From contig NZ_JQMR01000001.1 in assembly GCF_000744825.1 (NCBI RefSeq), forward strand, positions 310,001 to 374,000: DNA of 64,000 nt, read 5' to 3'. Below are positions 31,628 through 41,240 of the stretch, piece after piece; position 1 is the stretch's first letter; every line of letters starts with the position of its first letter. The DNA comes from Carnobacterium mobile DSM 4848 (GTDB taxonomy: Bacteria > Bacillota > Bacilli > Lactobacillales > Carnobacteriaceae). A program made the position numbers and the translations under genes. Under the pieces are notes generated by a model. The model saw nothing but the letters and a program-made list of their open reading frames with translations. It ran no database searches and was not told the origin of the DNA.

Positions 31628-32866
31628 ATGAACCGTGTAGTCATAACAGGTATGGGTGCCGTTACCCCTTTAGGAAATACAGTCGATGAATTCTGGGATG
31701 GTTTGAAAGCTGGAAAAAATGGGATTGCACCGATTACAAAATTCGATGCAACTGAAACAGGTATTAGTGTAGCGGGAGAATTGAAAGACTTTGATGCAAC
31801 AAACTACATGCCACGAAAAATTGCAAAACGGATGGATGAGTTTTCAAGATACGGGGTGGCCGCTGCTGTTCAAGCCGTTGAAATGAGTGGAATTGACACA
31901 GAACAAACCGATATGGATCGTTTTGGTGTGATTGTGGGTTCTGGTATTGGTGGATTGAACGCTATGCAAGAACAAATCATCAAAATGCATGACAAAGGAC
32001 CACAACGTGTTGCGCCTTTCTTTGTGCCGATGGCGATCGGAAATATGGTAGCTGGTAATATTTCAATTGCAATTGGTACAAAAGGGATCAATACATCCAT
32101 TGTAACAGCTTGTGCTTCAGGGAATAATGCTATTGGAGAAGCTTATCGCAACATCAAACATGGCTACTCAGACGTTATTTTGGCAGGCGGAGCAGAAGGA
32201 ACGATCAATGAAATCGGAATCTCTGGGTTTGCAGCTCTAACAGCACTTTCAACTAGCACAGATCCAGATCGTGCATCTATTCCATTTGATAAAGACCGTC
32301 ATGGTTTTGTCATGGGTGAAGGAGCCGGAGTCTTAATGCTGGAAAGCCTTGATCATGCAGTAGAACGAGGAGCAACTATTTATGGAGAAGTTGTCGGTTA
32401 TGGCTCAACAGGTGATGGCTATCATATGACGGCGCCTACTCCTGATGGAAGCGGAGCAGGCAAAGCGATGCTAAATGCGATGGCAGAAGCAGGAATTACA
32501 CCTGAAGAAGTCGGCTATATCAACGCTCACGGAACGAGTACCCCAGCAAATGATTCTGCAGAAACAATGGCAATCAAGTACGCTTTAGGGGAAACGGCTA
32601 AAAAAGTTGCCATTTCCAGTACTAAGAGTATGACTGGACACTTGTTAGGAGCTGCGGGAGCAATTGAAGCGATTGCTTGTGTCAAAGCTTTACAAGACGA
32701 CTTTTTACCGCCGACAATTGGACTGGAAACAACCGATGAAGCATGTGATTTAGATTATATTCCACGAGTAGGAAGACAAGCTGAAGTTCGTTATGCTTTA
32801 AATAACTCATTAGGATTCGGTGGCCATAACGCAGTCACTTGTTTCAAAAAATGGGAGGGGCAATAA
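31628..32866 (+). CDS. fabF: 3-oxoacyl-ACP synthase II
   Basis: Elongates acyl-ACP by condensation with malonyl-ACP. About 412 aa from the ATG at 31628 (MNRVVITGMGAVTPLG), preceded by AAGGAGGAC. The Cys-His-His triad is visible: VTACASGNNAIGEA, NAHGTSTPAND and KSMTGHLLGAAGAIEA. The stop codon overlaps the accB start (TAATG), so the two are translationally coupled. Confidence 0.97.
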   Translation: MNRVVITGMGAVTPLGNTVDEFWDGLKAGKNGIAPITKFDATETGISVAGELKDFDATNYMPRKIAKRMDEFSRYGVAAAVQAVEMSGIDTEQTDMDRFGVIVGSGIGGLNAMQEQIIKMHDKGPQRVAPFFVPMAIGNMVAGNISIAIGTKGINTSIVTACASGNNAIGEAYRNIKHGYSDVILAGGAEGTINEIGISGFAALTALSTSTDPDRASIPFDKDRHGFVMGEGAGVLMLESLDHAVERGATIYGEVVGYGSTGDGYHMTAPTPDGSGAGKAMLNAMAEAGITPEEVGYINAHGTSTPANDSAETMAIKYALGETAKKVAISSTKSMTGHLLGAAGAIEAIACVKALQDDFLPPTIGLETTDEACDLDYIPRVGRQAEVRYALNNSLGFGGHNAVTCFKKWEGQ

Positions 32867-33366
32867 TGGATTTTGAACAAATTAAAGAAATACTTAAACT
32901 CGTTGATCAATCTGAATTGACGGAATTTGATTTGCAAATGGATAATGCTTCTGTTCGAATGAGTAAAAATACTGTTCCTATGCAATCGAATGTGCAGCCT
33001 GCTGCTTTGAACCAAACAGCTGAAAATACACAGCCGGTTCAACAGCAAAGAACAATGGCAAAATCAAAAGCATCCCTTCAAGTAGACGATGTGGTTCTGC
33101 CGGCAGAGCCTCAAGCAGAAGAAGCGAAAGAAGGACATATTGTCCAATCGCCATTGGTTGGTGTAACCTATATGGCTCCATCTCCCGATCAATCTGCTTT
33201 TAAAAAAGTCGGCGATCCAGTCACAGTTGGCGAAACATTATGTATTGTTGAAGCAATGAAATTAATGAATGAAATAAAAAGTGATGTCGAAGGTACAATT
33301 GCTGAAGTCTTTGTTGAAGATGAGCAAGTTGTCGAATACAATCAACCGCTTTTCAGAATTGTCTAG
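32866..33366 (+). CDS. accB: acetyl-CoA carboxylase biotin carboxyl carrier protein
   Basis: Carries biotin between the two half-reactions of acetyl-CoA carboxylase. About 166 aa. The N-terminal helix IKEILKLVDQSELTEFDLQM is typical, followed by a Gln/Ala/Pro-rich linker and the biotinyl domain with thumb sequence and the biotinylated Lys in VEAMKLMNEI. The ATG overlaps the fabF stop; GGAGGGGC lies just upstream. fabZ follows after 12 bases. Confidence 0.97.
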   Translation: MDFEQIKEILKLVDQSELTEFDLQMDNASVRMSKNTVPMQSNVQPAALNQTAENTQPVQQQRTMAKSKASLQVDDVVLPAEPQAEEAKEGHIVQSPLVGVTYMAPSPDQSAFKKVGDPVTVGETLCIVEAMKLMNEIKSDVEGTIAEVFVEDEQVVEYNQPLFRIV

Positions 33367-33378
33367 GAGGAAATAAAA

Positions 33379-33810
33379 ATGACTAAAATGAATATTGCAG
33401 AAATTCAAGACTTAATTCCTAACCGCTACCCGATTTATTTTATTGACCGCGTAGATGAAATGATTCCAGGCGAACGCGTAGTAGCATTAAAAAATGTTAC
33501 GATCAATGAAGAAGTTTTCCAAGGTCACTTCCCAGGCGAACCTGTCCTGCCGGGTGTGTACATTTTAGAAAGTTTAGCACAAGCCGGTTCGATCCCGTTG
33601 TTGCAGTTAGATCGCTTTAAAGGTCAAACAGCTTATTTAGGCGGCATGAACAAAGTAAAATTCCGTAAAAAAGTAGTTCCTGGCGATCAATTGATGTTAG
33701 TGGTCGACATTGTTAAATTAAAAGACTATGCTGGTATCGGCAAAGGTGTAGCTTACGTTGATGGCAAAAAGGTTTGCGAAGCCGAATTAACGTTTATCAT
33801 TGGAAGATAG
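33379..33810 (+). CDS. fabZ: 3-hydroxyacyl-ACP dehydratase FabZ
   Basis: Hot-dog-fold dehydratase of the elongation cycle, 143 aa. NRYPIYFIDRV, the catalytic His in FQGHFPGEPVLPGVYILESLAQ and the Glu in LESLAQ are present. In enterococci a second homologue (FabN) also isomerises to make unsaturated fatty acids; from sequence alone I cannot say whether this enzyme has that activity, but position between accB and accC matches the housekeeping FabZ. AGGAGGAA precedes the ATG. Its end is within a few bases of the accC start. Confidence 0.93.
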   Translation: MTKMNIAEIQDLIPNRYPIYFIDRVDEMIPGERVVALKNVTINEEVFQGHFPGEPVLPGVYILESLAQAGSIPLLQLDRFKGQTAYLGGMNKVKFRKKVVPGDQLMLVVDIVKLKDYAGIGKGVAYVDGKKVCEAELTFIIGR

Positions 33811-33814
33811 TCAG

Positions 33815-35182
33815 ATGTTCAAAAAAATATTAATCGCAAATCGCGGAGAAATTGCTGTCCGGATCATTCGTGCTTGTCGTGAATTGGGTATCCAAACAGT
33901 AGCAATTTACTCAGAAGCAGACCGAGACGCTCTGCATATGCAGTTAGCTGATGAAGCTATCTGTATTGGTCCAGCAAAAGCTACAGATTCTTATTTGAAC
34001 ATGCAAAGTATCTTAAGTGCTGCGGTAGTTACAAATTCTCAAGCTATCCATCCAGGATTTGGTTTTTTATCGGAAAACAGTACTTTTGCCACAATGTGTC
34101 AAGAAATGAACGTAGCATTTATCGGACCGGATCCGGAAACCATTGAACAAATGGGAAACAAATCAAATGCTAGAGATTTGATGATCCAAGCAGACGTTCC
34201 GGTTATTCCTGGAAGTGACGGCTTTATTACCGATACTGATAAAGCCAAAGAACTTGCAGAACAATTAGGTTACCCTGTAATGCTGAAAGCTGCTGCTGGA
34301 GGCGGCGGAAAAGGGATACGAAAAGTATACAGCCAGGAGGAATTAGTTTCTGCTTTTAATAGTGCTAAAAATGAAGCTCAAGCTGCCTTTGGTGATGGCC
34401 GTATGTATATGGAAAAAATTATTGAACATGCACGTCATATTGAAGTTCAAATTTTAGGCGATCACCATGGGAATGTTATTCATTTAGGAGAACGGGATTG
34501 CTCCTTACAACGGAACAACCAAAAAGTGATTGAAGAATCTCCTTCTGTGGCTATCAGTGAAGCGCAACGCCAAGCATTAGGCGAGACAGCTGTACGAGCG
34601 GCAAAATTTGTAAATTATAAGAATGCCGGGACAATTGAATTTTTATTAGATCAATCCGGGAAATTTTATTTTATGGAAATGAATACACGTATCCAAGTTG
34701 AACACCCTGTAACAGAAATGGCAACTGAAATCGATATTGTCAAAGAACAGTTAATTATTGCTAGTGGAAATAAAATGACTATTCAACAATCTGATGTCCG
34801 CTTGACTGGACATACAATTGAATGCCGTATCAATGCAGAAAATCCAGCTTTTAATTTTGCTCCTTCCCCTGGTAAAATCACTTATTTAATGATGCCGAGC
34901 GGTGGAAATGGATTGCGAGTGGAAAGTGCAATGTTTGCAGGTTATGTTATACCACCTTATTATGATGCGATGATCGCTAAAATTATTACAAAAGGTGCTG
35001 ATCGTGTAGAAGCTATTGCCAAAATGAAACGAGCTCTAGGAGAACTGGTTATTGAAGGAATTATCAGCAATCAATTCTTTCAAGAAGATCTATTAGCTGA
35101 TGAGCGTTTTGTTAATGGATCCTACGATACTAGTTTTTTACAAGATGTTTTTCTTGAAGAGTGGCAACCGCGCGTTGAATAG
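33815..35182 (+). CDS. accC: acetyl-CoA carboxylase biotin carboxylase subunit
   Basis: ATP-dependent carboxylation of biotin on AccB. About 455 aa. The N-terminal FKKILIANRGEIAVRIIRACRELGI, the ATP-grasp glycine loop KAAAGGGGKGIRKV, the catalytic EMNTRIQVEHPVTE and the C-terminal GHTIECRINAENP are all intact. The ATG at 33815 is five bases after the fabZ stop. A normal-length single-domain enzyme without the carboxyltransferase fusion found in pyruvate carboxylase. Confidence 0.97.
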   Translation: MFKKILIANRGEIAVRIIRACRELGIQTVAIYSEADRDALHMQLADEAICIGPAKATDSYLNMQSILSAAVVTNSQAIHPGFGFLSENSTFATMCQEMNVAFIGPDPETIEQMGNKSNARDLMIQADVPVIPGSDGFITDTDKAKELAEQLGYPVMLKAAAGGGGKGIRKVYSQEELVSAFNSAKNEAQAAFGDGRMYMEKIIEHARHIEVQILGDHHGNVIHLGERDCSLQRNNQKVIEESPSVAISEAQRQALGETAVRAAKFVNYKNAGTIEFLLDQSGKFYFMEMNTRIQVEHPVTEMATEIDIVKEQLIIASGNKMTIQQSDVRLTGHTIECRINAENPAFNFAPSPGKITYLMMPSGGNGLRVESAMFAGYVIPPYYDAMIAKIITKGADRVEAIAKMKRALGELVIEGIISNQFFQEDLLADERFVNGSYDTSFLQDVFLEEWQPRVE

Positions 35183-35210
35183 TCCATTAAGGGTATAAAG
35201 AGGTGAGAAT

Positions 35211-36059
35211 GTGAGACTATTTAAAAAACGAGATTATATCCCTATCACTAAAAGTTCGCAACAAGCAGATGAAACAGATGCTCCTAAAGTTCCTGAAGGA
35301 ATGTTTACTCAGTGTCCTAATTGTAAACGTGCCATTTATGGAAAAGATTTAGGATCAGAAAAAATTTGTCCTGAATGCGGCTACTCTTTTAGAATAGGTG
35401 CTCAAGAACGAATCCAATTAACAGTAGACAGCGAGAGTTTTGAAGAATGGAATGTAGACATTCCTTTTGAAAATCCTCTTGATTTTCCTGGATACGATGA
35501 AAAAATAAAAAAAATGCAACAAAAAACAGGTCTTGATGAAGCTGTTGTAACTGGAAAAGCCACTATCGAAGGCGTTGAAACGGCAATATGTGTAATGGAT
35601 TCAAGCTTTATCATGGGAAGCATGGGACGTATAGTGGGTGAGAAAATAACCCGAACACTTGAACGGGCATTGGCAGAAAAATTACCAATCGTTATTTTTA
35701 CAGCTTCTGGTGGTGCTCGTATGCAAGAAGGTATTTTATCTTTAATGCAGATGGCAAAAATCAGTGCAGCAGTAGCTCGTCATAGTGCTGCCGGTTTATT
35801 GTATATCACAGTGTTAACGGATCCGACAACTGGCGGAGTTACTGCTAGTTTTGCAATGCAAGGGGATATCATTCTATCAGAGCCGCGAGCGTTAGTAGGT
35901 TTTGCAGGAAGACGTGTTATTGAGCAAACCATTAAAGAAACACTGCCGGATAATTTTCAACTTGCAGAATCCGTTTTAAAGAATGGGTTTATCGATAAAA
36001 TAGTTCCAAGAAAAGACCTTAAAGCAACATTAGGGCTGTTACTTCAACTTCATCAATAA
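35211..36059 (+). CDS. accD: acetyl-CoA carboxylase carboxyltransferase subunit beta
   Basis: With AccA, transfers carboxyl from biotin to acetyl-CoA. 282 aa from a GTG at 35211 behind GAGGTGAG. The four-Cys zinc ribbon is present near the N-terminus ([10 protein letters not shown] and CPECGYSF), followed by the crotonase-like core with [11 protein letters not shown]-type sequence ([20 protein letters not shown]) and [13 protein letters not shown]. It lies between accC and accA, as usual in lactic acid bacteria. Confidence 0.97.
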   Translation: MRLFKKRDYIPITKSSQQADETDAPKVPEGMFTQCPNCKRAIYGKDLGSEKICPECGYSFRIGAQERIQLTVDSESFEEWNVDIPFENPLDFPGYDEKIKKMQQKTGLDEAVVTGKATIEGVETAICVMDSSFIMGSMGRIVGEKITRTLERALAEKLPIVIFTASGGARMQEGILSLMQMAKISAAVARHSAAGLLYITVLTDPTTGGVTASFAMQGDIILSEPRALVGFAGRRVIEQTIKETLPDNFQLAESVLKNGFIDKIVPRKDLKATLGLLLQLHQ

Positions 36060-36105
36060 CAAGAGCGGATCAGAAAGAAACTTTGTATAAGAGAAGGTGA
36101 AACAT

Positions 36106-36888
36106 TTGAGCGAAGCGAGCGAAGTAGTCGCCTTGGCTAGAAAAACATCGCGTCTAACAGCATTAGAAATATTTGAGGCTGTTTTCGAAAATTTTATTGA
36201 GTTTCACGGAGATCGCTATTTCCGTGACGATAAAGCCATTGTAGGAGGCATTGCTACCTTAAATGGACAGCCAATTACTGTAATCGGAAATCAAAAAGGA
36301 CATGAACTAACAGAAAATATTGAGCGGAACTTTGGTTCTCCTCATCCAGAAGGCTATCGGAAAGCCTTGCGCTTAATGAAACAAGCTGAAAAGTTTAATC
36401 GTCCTGTTATCACATTTATCAATACTTCAGGGGCATATTGTGGAGTTGAAGCTGAAGAGCGAGGACAAGGTGAAGCCATTGCCCGTAACCTGATTGAAAT
36501 GAGTCAGTTAAAAGTTCCTATTCTTTCAATTATAATCGGTGAAGGGGGAAGCGGAGGAGCGCTTGCTCTAGCAATGGGAAACCAAGTTTGGATGATGGAA
36601 CACACAATGTATTCGGTCCTTTCTCCGGAAGGATTCTCTTCTATATTATGGAAAGATGCATCTAGAGCAGGTGAAGCAGCAGAAGTTATGAAATTGACGG
36701 CTCAGAATTTACTTGAATTAGATATTGTCGATGAGATTGTTTTAGAAACTGATCAAGGCGAATTATTAACTCAGCAGAGTATTTTAAGTAACTTGAAAAA
36801 GAAAATAGTAAAAACATTGAATGAATTGAATGCTAAATCTCCAAATGAATTAGTAGAAGAAAGATATCAGCGTTTCAGAAAATATTAA
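36106..36888 (+). CDS. accA: acetyl-CoA carboxylase carboxyltransferase subunit alpha
   Basis: Partner of AccD. About 260 aa if it starts at the TTG at 36106, which has GAAGG about 10 bases upstream; the GTG at 36097 would be too near. Core motifs are [56 protein letters not shown] and the oxyanion-type [15 protein letters not shown]. This is the short form lacking the longer N-terminal helix region seen in E. coli, as in other lactic acid bacteria. It ends the operon, followed by a strong terminator. Confidence 0.96.
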   Translation: MSEASEVVALARKTSRLTALEIFEAVFENFIEFHGDRYFRDDKAIVGGIATLNGQPITVIGNQKGHELTENIERNFGSPHPEGYRKALRLMKQAEKFNRPVITFINTSGAYCGVEAEERGQGEAIARNLIEMSQLKVPILSIIIGEGGSGGALALAMGNQVWMMEHTMYSVLSPEGFSSILWKDASRAGEAAEVMKLTAQNLLELDIVDEIVLETDQGELLTQQSILSNLKKKIVKTLNELNAKSPNELVEERYQRFRKY

Positions 36889-36898
36889 ACAGTTAAAA

Positions 36899-36939
36899 AC
36901 AAACACCATTTCTTTATCTATGGTGTTTGTTTTATTTTT
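36899..36939 (+). terminator. intrinsic terminator of the fab-acc operon
   Basis: ACAAACACCAT pairs with ATGGTGTTTGT, followed by TTTATTTTT. The last eight bases, with the next G, form the target duplication of the ISL3 element. Confidence 0.92.
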
Positions 36940-36940
36940 G
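36933..36940. repeat. 8-bp target duplication of the ISL3 element, left copy
   Basis: TATTTTTG, repeated at 38465-38472. Confidence 0.92.
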
Positions 36941-38464
36941 GGTTCTACGTCAACTGACGTTGGTGAAGAATTTTAGTCACTTATTTAATTAGAAATCCTA
37001 TACACTTTTCATGGTAAGCATTAAGCTGCCCTGAAAAGTGTTTTTTCTTTCTGTTTATAGTTGCTGGTTTCATATTAAAGTGCAGAAGAATACGGTTTTT
37101 ATAGTTCGCAAAGTTTCTGTAGCCATAGGCTACACGGTTAAGGACCTTAATCTTATTATTTATTCCTTCAATTTTTCCGTTTGAGTACTTATAGGCAAAT
37201 GTATTTTTAATGTGCTTTATATGCTTTTTCAATGTTTTAAGGCTCGTCTTCATTGGTTTTGAAATAAGTGGATAATCTTTTTCTAAAATCTTTACTAGCT
37301 CATCGTAGTCGTTTTTCTCAACCGCTTTGAGAATAGCTTGATACACCTCGTAAGTCTCTCTCAGAATAGTGTTATATCCTAACATTTCATCGACAATTGC
37401 TGATTCTAAGCGTAGACCAAATAGAGCATAATAAGTATATTTTGTATAAGATAGTTCAGATTCTTTCTTTAGGATTTTTTTCCAAAATCGTTTTAATCGA
37501 CGGTATTTTTTCATGTCTTCTCCGTTTGAGGTGTGAAATTGATTCATGACCGTTACCCTTGTACGGTTCAGTGAACGATTAATCAGCTGGACAATATGAA
37601 AACGATCAATGATAATTTTGGCGTTTGGAAAAAGCACGGGAATAAAATTGACGTAGCTGGCATTCATATCGACTGTAATGGTTTCTACTTTTTTTCTGGC
37701 CTTTAGGCTATAACGTGAAAGGAAATGGTCTTTTATCGTTCGGCTGTCTCGAGAAGGCAAAATATCAATGATCGTTCCTTTTTCGGCATCTATGTATTCA
37801 AAAGCCATTGTGCTGTTGGCATACTTAAACTCGTCAAACGAAAGATGTTTAGAAAGCCAGAAGTAATGCGGTTTATAATTCTTAGCTTGCTCATTAATAA
37901 CGCGTTGCGTCGTTGCTGAAGAGACTCTAGTTTGACTAGAGATATCTTTTATAGATTGAGCCATAGATGATTTATCTAAAATTTGTGCTTTTACAGGATT
38001 CGAAATAAAACAATTTTCTTTCAATAGAGGCGTTTTCGCAGTAAATGTAGCCCCACATCCTTTACACTTGAACCGTTGCTTCTTGAGTAATAAATAAGTT
38101 GGATGAACCCCGCTCATAGGCAAAGTAATACGTGAAACCTGTGTCCCGTTACGATAGATGGTATAGTGTTCGTTTGCTGCATGGCACTTCATACATTCCT
38201 GAGGAATGTAGGTCAAGCGGCCTTTAATAAATTTACATTTCTTCCCTTTGAATTGACCGTATTCTACGCAATCATCTTCAAAAATAATGTTTTTGTCTTG
38301 AATATCTAGTACTTTTCGCATATCATTTGATGTAGGCAAGTGAGTTCTCTCCTTTGGATGGGTTGTGGTGACTTTAATTCTACAGGAGAACTCACTTGTT
38401 TTCTATTTTTACGAAAAAAGACGTTAGCGAGTTTTCACTCACCAACGTCAAATATTGTACAACC
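36941..38464 (-). mobile_element. ISL3 family insertion sequence
   Basis: 1524 bp. Left end GGTTCTA-N11-GTTGGTGA; right end read inward GGTTGTA-N11-GTTGGTGA; both contain TGACGTTGGTGA. Flanked by the perfect 8-bp duplication TATTTTTG, as expected for ISL3. It carries one intact transposase gene on the minus strand and sits in the T-tract of the accA terminator. Confidence 0.94.
36981..38339 (-). CDS. ISL3 family transposase
   Basis: About 452 aa from a TTG at 38339 with AAAGGAGAG upstream on the minus strand. The N-terminal zinc-binding region has CMKCHAANEHYTIYRNG and FKCKGCGATF, then an HTH (SIKDISSQTRVSSATTQRVI). The DDE core follows with FDEFKYANSTMAF, TITVDMNASYVNFIPVLFPNAKIIIDRFHIVQ and the final Glu in KYSNGKIEGINNKIKVLNRVAYGYRN. 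All ISL3 hallmarks are present and the frame is uninterrupted, so it could act in trans on the similar-ended elements at 22065, 55950 and 60857. Confidence 0.95.
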   Translation of the reverse strand: MPTSNDMRKVLDIQDKNIIFEDDCVEYGQFKGKKCKFIKGRLTYIPQECMKCHAANEHYTIYRNGTQVSRITLPMSGVHPTYLLLKKQRFKCKGCGATFTAKTPLLKENCFISNPVKAQILDKSSMAQSIKDISSQTRVSSATTQRVINEQAKNYKPHYFWLSKHLSFDEFKYANSTMAFEYIDAEKGTIIDILPSRDSRTIKDHFLSRYSLKARKKVETITVDMNASYVNFIPVLFPNAKIIIDRFHIVQLINRSLNRTRVTVMNQFHTSNGEDMKKYRRLKRFWKKILKKESELSYTKYTYYALFGLRLESAIVDEMLGYNTILRETYEVYQAILKAVEKNDYDELVKILEKDYPLISKPMKTSLKTLKKHIKHIKNTFAYKYSNGKIEGINNKIKVLNRVAYGYRNFANYKNRILLHFNMKPATINRKKKHFSGQLNAYHEKCIGFLIK

Positions 38465-38472
38465 TATTTTTG
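38465..38472. repeat. 8-bp target duplication of the ISL3 element, right copy
   Basis: TATTTTTG, matching 36933-36940. Confidence 0.92.
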
Positions 38473-38584
38473 CATGCGGTTTCAACAAAAGAGGAAATAC
38501 CTTAATCTTACCAAGCCTTTAATCCATATGGTACACTAGTAAAGAATAAAACATGTATCTATAAAAATGAATTGGGTGAAAGTC

Positions 38585-39562
38585 TTGGGAAAAAAAATTG
38601 AATTTCCAAAAAATTATGAATACTATTTGAATCAAGGAAAGTCCCTAATGGAACGCGGAGAGACAAGAGAAGCTGTTGACTTTATTGAAAAAGCTTATAC
38701 AATTAAATCGGATAGAGAAACTAACTTGGTTCTTGTTACCGTTTTATACCAAGTAGGAGAATATGAAAAAGCTAAAAACATGGCAGGTAAGCACCTTTCT
38801 CTTTATCAAAACGATGAACAGTTATATGCATTATATACCTCTATTTTAATAAAAAACCATGATTTTTTACAAGCGGAAAAGATTATAGCTATTGAAAAAA
38901 ATAAGCAAAATAATCAAGTATCGGTAACGCTTTGGCAGAGTTTAGCTCAATCAATGGAAGATGAAAAGGAATCACTTGAAAGAACTAAGAAAAATAAGCA
39001 GCAACAAGTTTTGAAAAATGTTTTTTCTATGAGCAATCAAAGTTTGGAAGAACAATCAAAGACATTTAAAGAAACAGAAATACTTCCACCGCATTTATTT
39101 TTGCAAGCCGCAGAAAGCATATTAGCTAACCCTTTTGTGAACGGAATAACAAAGACAACCATGCTGCAAACTTTACTATCTCGAGAAATTGACACTCCTT
39201 TTACCTTGGAATGGTTTAATGAAAAGCATATAATCATTCCTAAAAACTTAGTGCCAATCCAAGAGAGCAAGGCCGTTCAAGCGATAGAAGACATTTTAAA
39301 AGAACAGCTTGAAAATAATAACCCAGTTTTATACCAAATTGTTAGTCAAGAAATTCATATCCACTTTATGCTATTGTATCCATTTATCGATGAAATTATT
39401 ACTGCTCCAGAAGAATGGGTCCAACTTTATATTGATCGATATGAAGAAGGCCAGCAAAATAGTTATCAAGAAAATGGTTCAGAACAAATATCAAAATTAG
39501 CAGAATGGATGCTGCGATTAGATAATACGATAGAAGAATTGGCTCAAAGGCCAAATAGTTAA
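38585..39562 (+). CDS. tetratricopeptide-repeat protein upstream of tig
   Basis: Soluble helical protein of about 325 aa. The TTG at 38585 is preferred because GGGTGA is 7 bases upstream, while the ATG at 38567 has no ribosome site. The first half has TPR-like helices (YEYYLNQGKSLMERGETREAVDFIEKAY and VTVLYQVGEYEKAKNMAGKHL). A central charged, Gln-rich segment is followed by a C-terminal helical domain without a family signature I can name with certainty; a DUF3196-type TPR family in Lactobacillales is a possible match. A TPR protein next to trigger factor suggests, but does not prove, a role in protein handling. Confidence 0.8.
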   Translation: MGKKIEFPKNYEYYLNQGKSLMERGETREAVDFIEKAYTIKSDRETNLVLVTVLYQVGEYEKAKNMAGKHLSLYQNDEQLYALYTSILIKNHDFLQAEKIIAIEKNKQNNQVSVTLWQSLAQSMEDEKESLERTKKNKQQQVLKNVFSMSNQSLEEQSKTFKETEILPPHLFLQAAESILANPFVNGITKTTMLQTLLSREIDTPFTLEWFNEKHIIIPKNLVPIQESKAVQAIEDILKEQLENNNPVLYQIVSQEIHIHFMLLYPFIDEIITAPEEWVQLYIDRYEEGQQNSYQENGSEQISKLAEWMLRLDNTIEELAQRPNS

Positions 39563-39634
39563 TTATCTGTAGTGGATTATGCAATAGTAATGAGAAGAAA
39601 AAGAGTGTTTTTTGACAGGTTTTAGCTCTTTGTA

Positions 39635-39663
39635 TTTACAAAAATTCAGTGATAGTGTAAGAT
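39635..39663 (+). promoter_or_regulatory. tig promoter
   Basis: TTTACA (39635-39640), 17-base spacer, TAAGAT (39658-39663). Confidence 0.55.
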
Positions 39664-39722
39664 TAGGGAGTATGCAATTTTAATAAATTGCCAAAAATAG
39701 AGTGTTTCGGAGGGAAATATAC

Positions 39723-41003
39723 ATGACTGCACAATGGGAAAAAAAAGGTACTAATGACGGTATCCTAACATTTGAAATCTCAGAAGAAAAAATCAGTGAA
39801 GGAATGAATACAGCTTTCAACAAAGTGAAAGGTACTTTGAATGTACCAGGTTTCCGTAAAGGAAAAGTTACACGTCAAGTATTCAACAAAATGTATGGAG
39901 AAGCAGCACTTTATGAAGATGCTTTAAATGCAGTCTTACCAGAAGAATATGAAGCAGCAGTAAAAGAAGCTGCAATTGAGCCTGTAGATCAACCTAAAAT
40001 TGATGTTAAATCAATGGAAAAAGGTCAACCTTGGGTTATTGAAGCAACCGTTACGGTTAAACCAGAAGTTAAATTAGGAGAATACAAAGGCCTTACAGTC
40101 GAAAAACAAGATCGCGAAGTAACAGATGCTGATGTTGAAGCTAATCTAGAAACAAAACGCGAACAACAAGCTGAATTGGTCTTGAAAGAAGACGCAGCCG
40201 TTGAAGGAGATACTGTTGTTATCGACTTTGAAGGATTTAATAATGGTGAAGCTTTTGAAGGCGGTAAAGGAGAAAATCATTCATTAGAACTTGGATCTAA
40301 TTCATTTATTCCAGGCTTCGAAGAACAATTGATTGGCGCTAAAGCAGGCGATGAATTAGACGTAACAGTTACATTCCCTGAAGATTACCATGCAGAAGAT
40401 TTAAAAGGCGCTGAAGCAGTCTTTAAAGTGAAAGTTCATGAAGTGAAAGCAAAAGAATTACCTGAATTAGATGATGAATTTGCTAAAGATGTTGATGAAG
40501 AAGTTTCAACTTTGGCTGAATTAAAAGAAAAGATCAAAACTCAATTAATTGAAGCTAAGAGTGCTACTGCAGATGAAGCAAATGAAGAAGCAGCTATCCG
40601 TCAAGCAGTAGAAAATGCAACGATTGAAGAATTGCCATGGGCAATGGTACACGACGAAGTACATCGTCAAATGGATATGTTCTTAAATGATATGCAACGT
40701 CAAGGCGTAAGTCCTGAAATGTATTACCAAATTACAGGTACTACTGAAGAAGACTTGCACAAACAAATGGAAAGCGATGCAGATATGAGAACTCGTACGA
40801 ACTTAGTACTTGAAGCAATTGTTGAAGCAGAAGCTTTTGATCCTTCTGAAGAAGAAGTAGAAGCTGAAATTAAAACATTAGCTGAACAATATGGAATGGA
40901 AGAAGACGCTGTTCGTTCTGCGTTAACTCCTGATATGTTAAAACATGACATTTCAATGAAAAAAGCTATTGATTTGATTACTTCTACAGCAGTAGAAAAA
41001 TAA
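39723..41003 (+). CDS. tig: trigger factor
   Basis: Ribosome-bound chaperone with peptidyl-prolyl isomerase activity. About 426 aa from the ATG at 39723 behind GGAGGG. The ribosome-binding signature [10 protein letters not shown] is near residue 40, the FKBP-type domain spans about 150-245 ([24 protein letters not shown]), and the C-terminal arm is helical and acidic. It is followed by a terminator and clpX, the frequent tig-clpX arrangement of Firmicutes. Confidence 0.97.
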   Translation: MTAQWEKKGTNDGILTFEISEEKISEGMNTAFNKVKGTLNVPGFRKGKVTRQVFNKMYGEAALYEDALNAVLPEEYEAAVKEAAIEPVDQPKIDVKSMEKGQPWVIEATVTVKPEVKLGEYKGLTVEKQDREVTDADVEANLETKREQQAELVLKEDAAVEGDTVVIDFEGFNNGEAFEGGKGENHSLELGSNSFIPGFEEQLIGAKAGDELDVTVTFPEDYHAEDLKGAEAVFKVKVHEVKAKELPELDDEFAKDVDEEVSTLAELKEKIKTQLIEAKSATADEANEEAAIRQAVENATIEELPWAMVHDEVHRQMDMFLNDMQRQGVSPEMYYQITGTTEEDLHKQMESDADMRTRTNLVLEAIVEAEAFDPSEEEVEAEIKTLAEQYGMEEDAVRSALTPDMLKHDISMKKAIDLITSTAVEK

Positions 41004-41034
41004 GCAACAAAAGCAGTCTGAAGAACGGAAACTG

Positions 41035-41078
41035 AAAAAAGAACTTCAAAGGTTAATAAACTTTTGGAGTTCTTTTCT
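41035..41078 (+). terminator. intrinsic terminator after tig
   Basis: GAACTTCAAAG pairs with CTTTTGGAGTTC, then a T-rich tract. Confidence 0.85.
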
Positions 41079-41240
41079 CTATCGTAATATCGTTAAAGCT
41101 GCAAATAGAATGATGGTAATGCAGTGAAGTTTATGCTATGATGGTTAATGTTTGAAGGAAGCTGCCATTCCTTTAAGTAGCAAATGATAACGGATAAAAC
41201 GAGATTATGAGTTAGAATGAGAATAGAGGTGGACAAGCAT

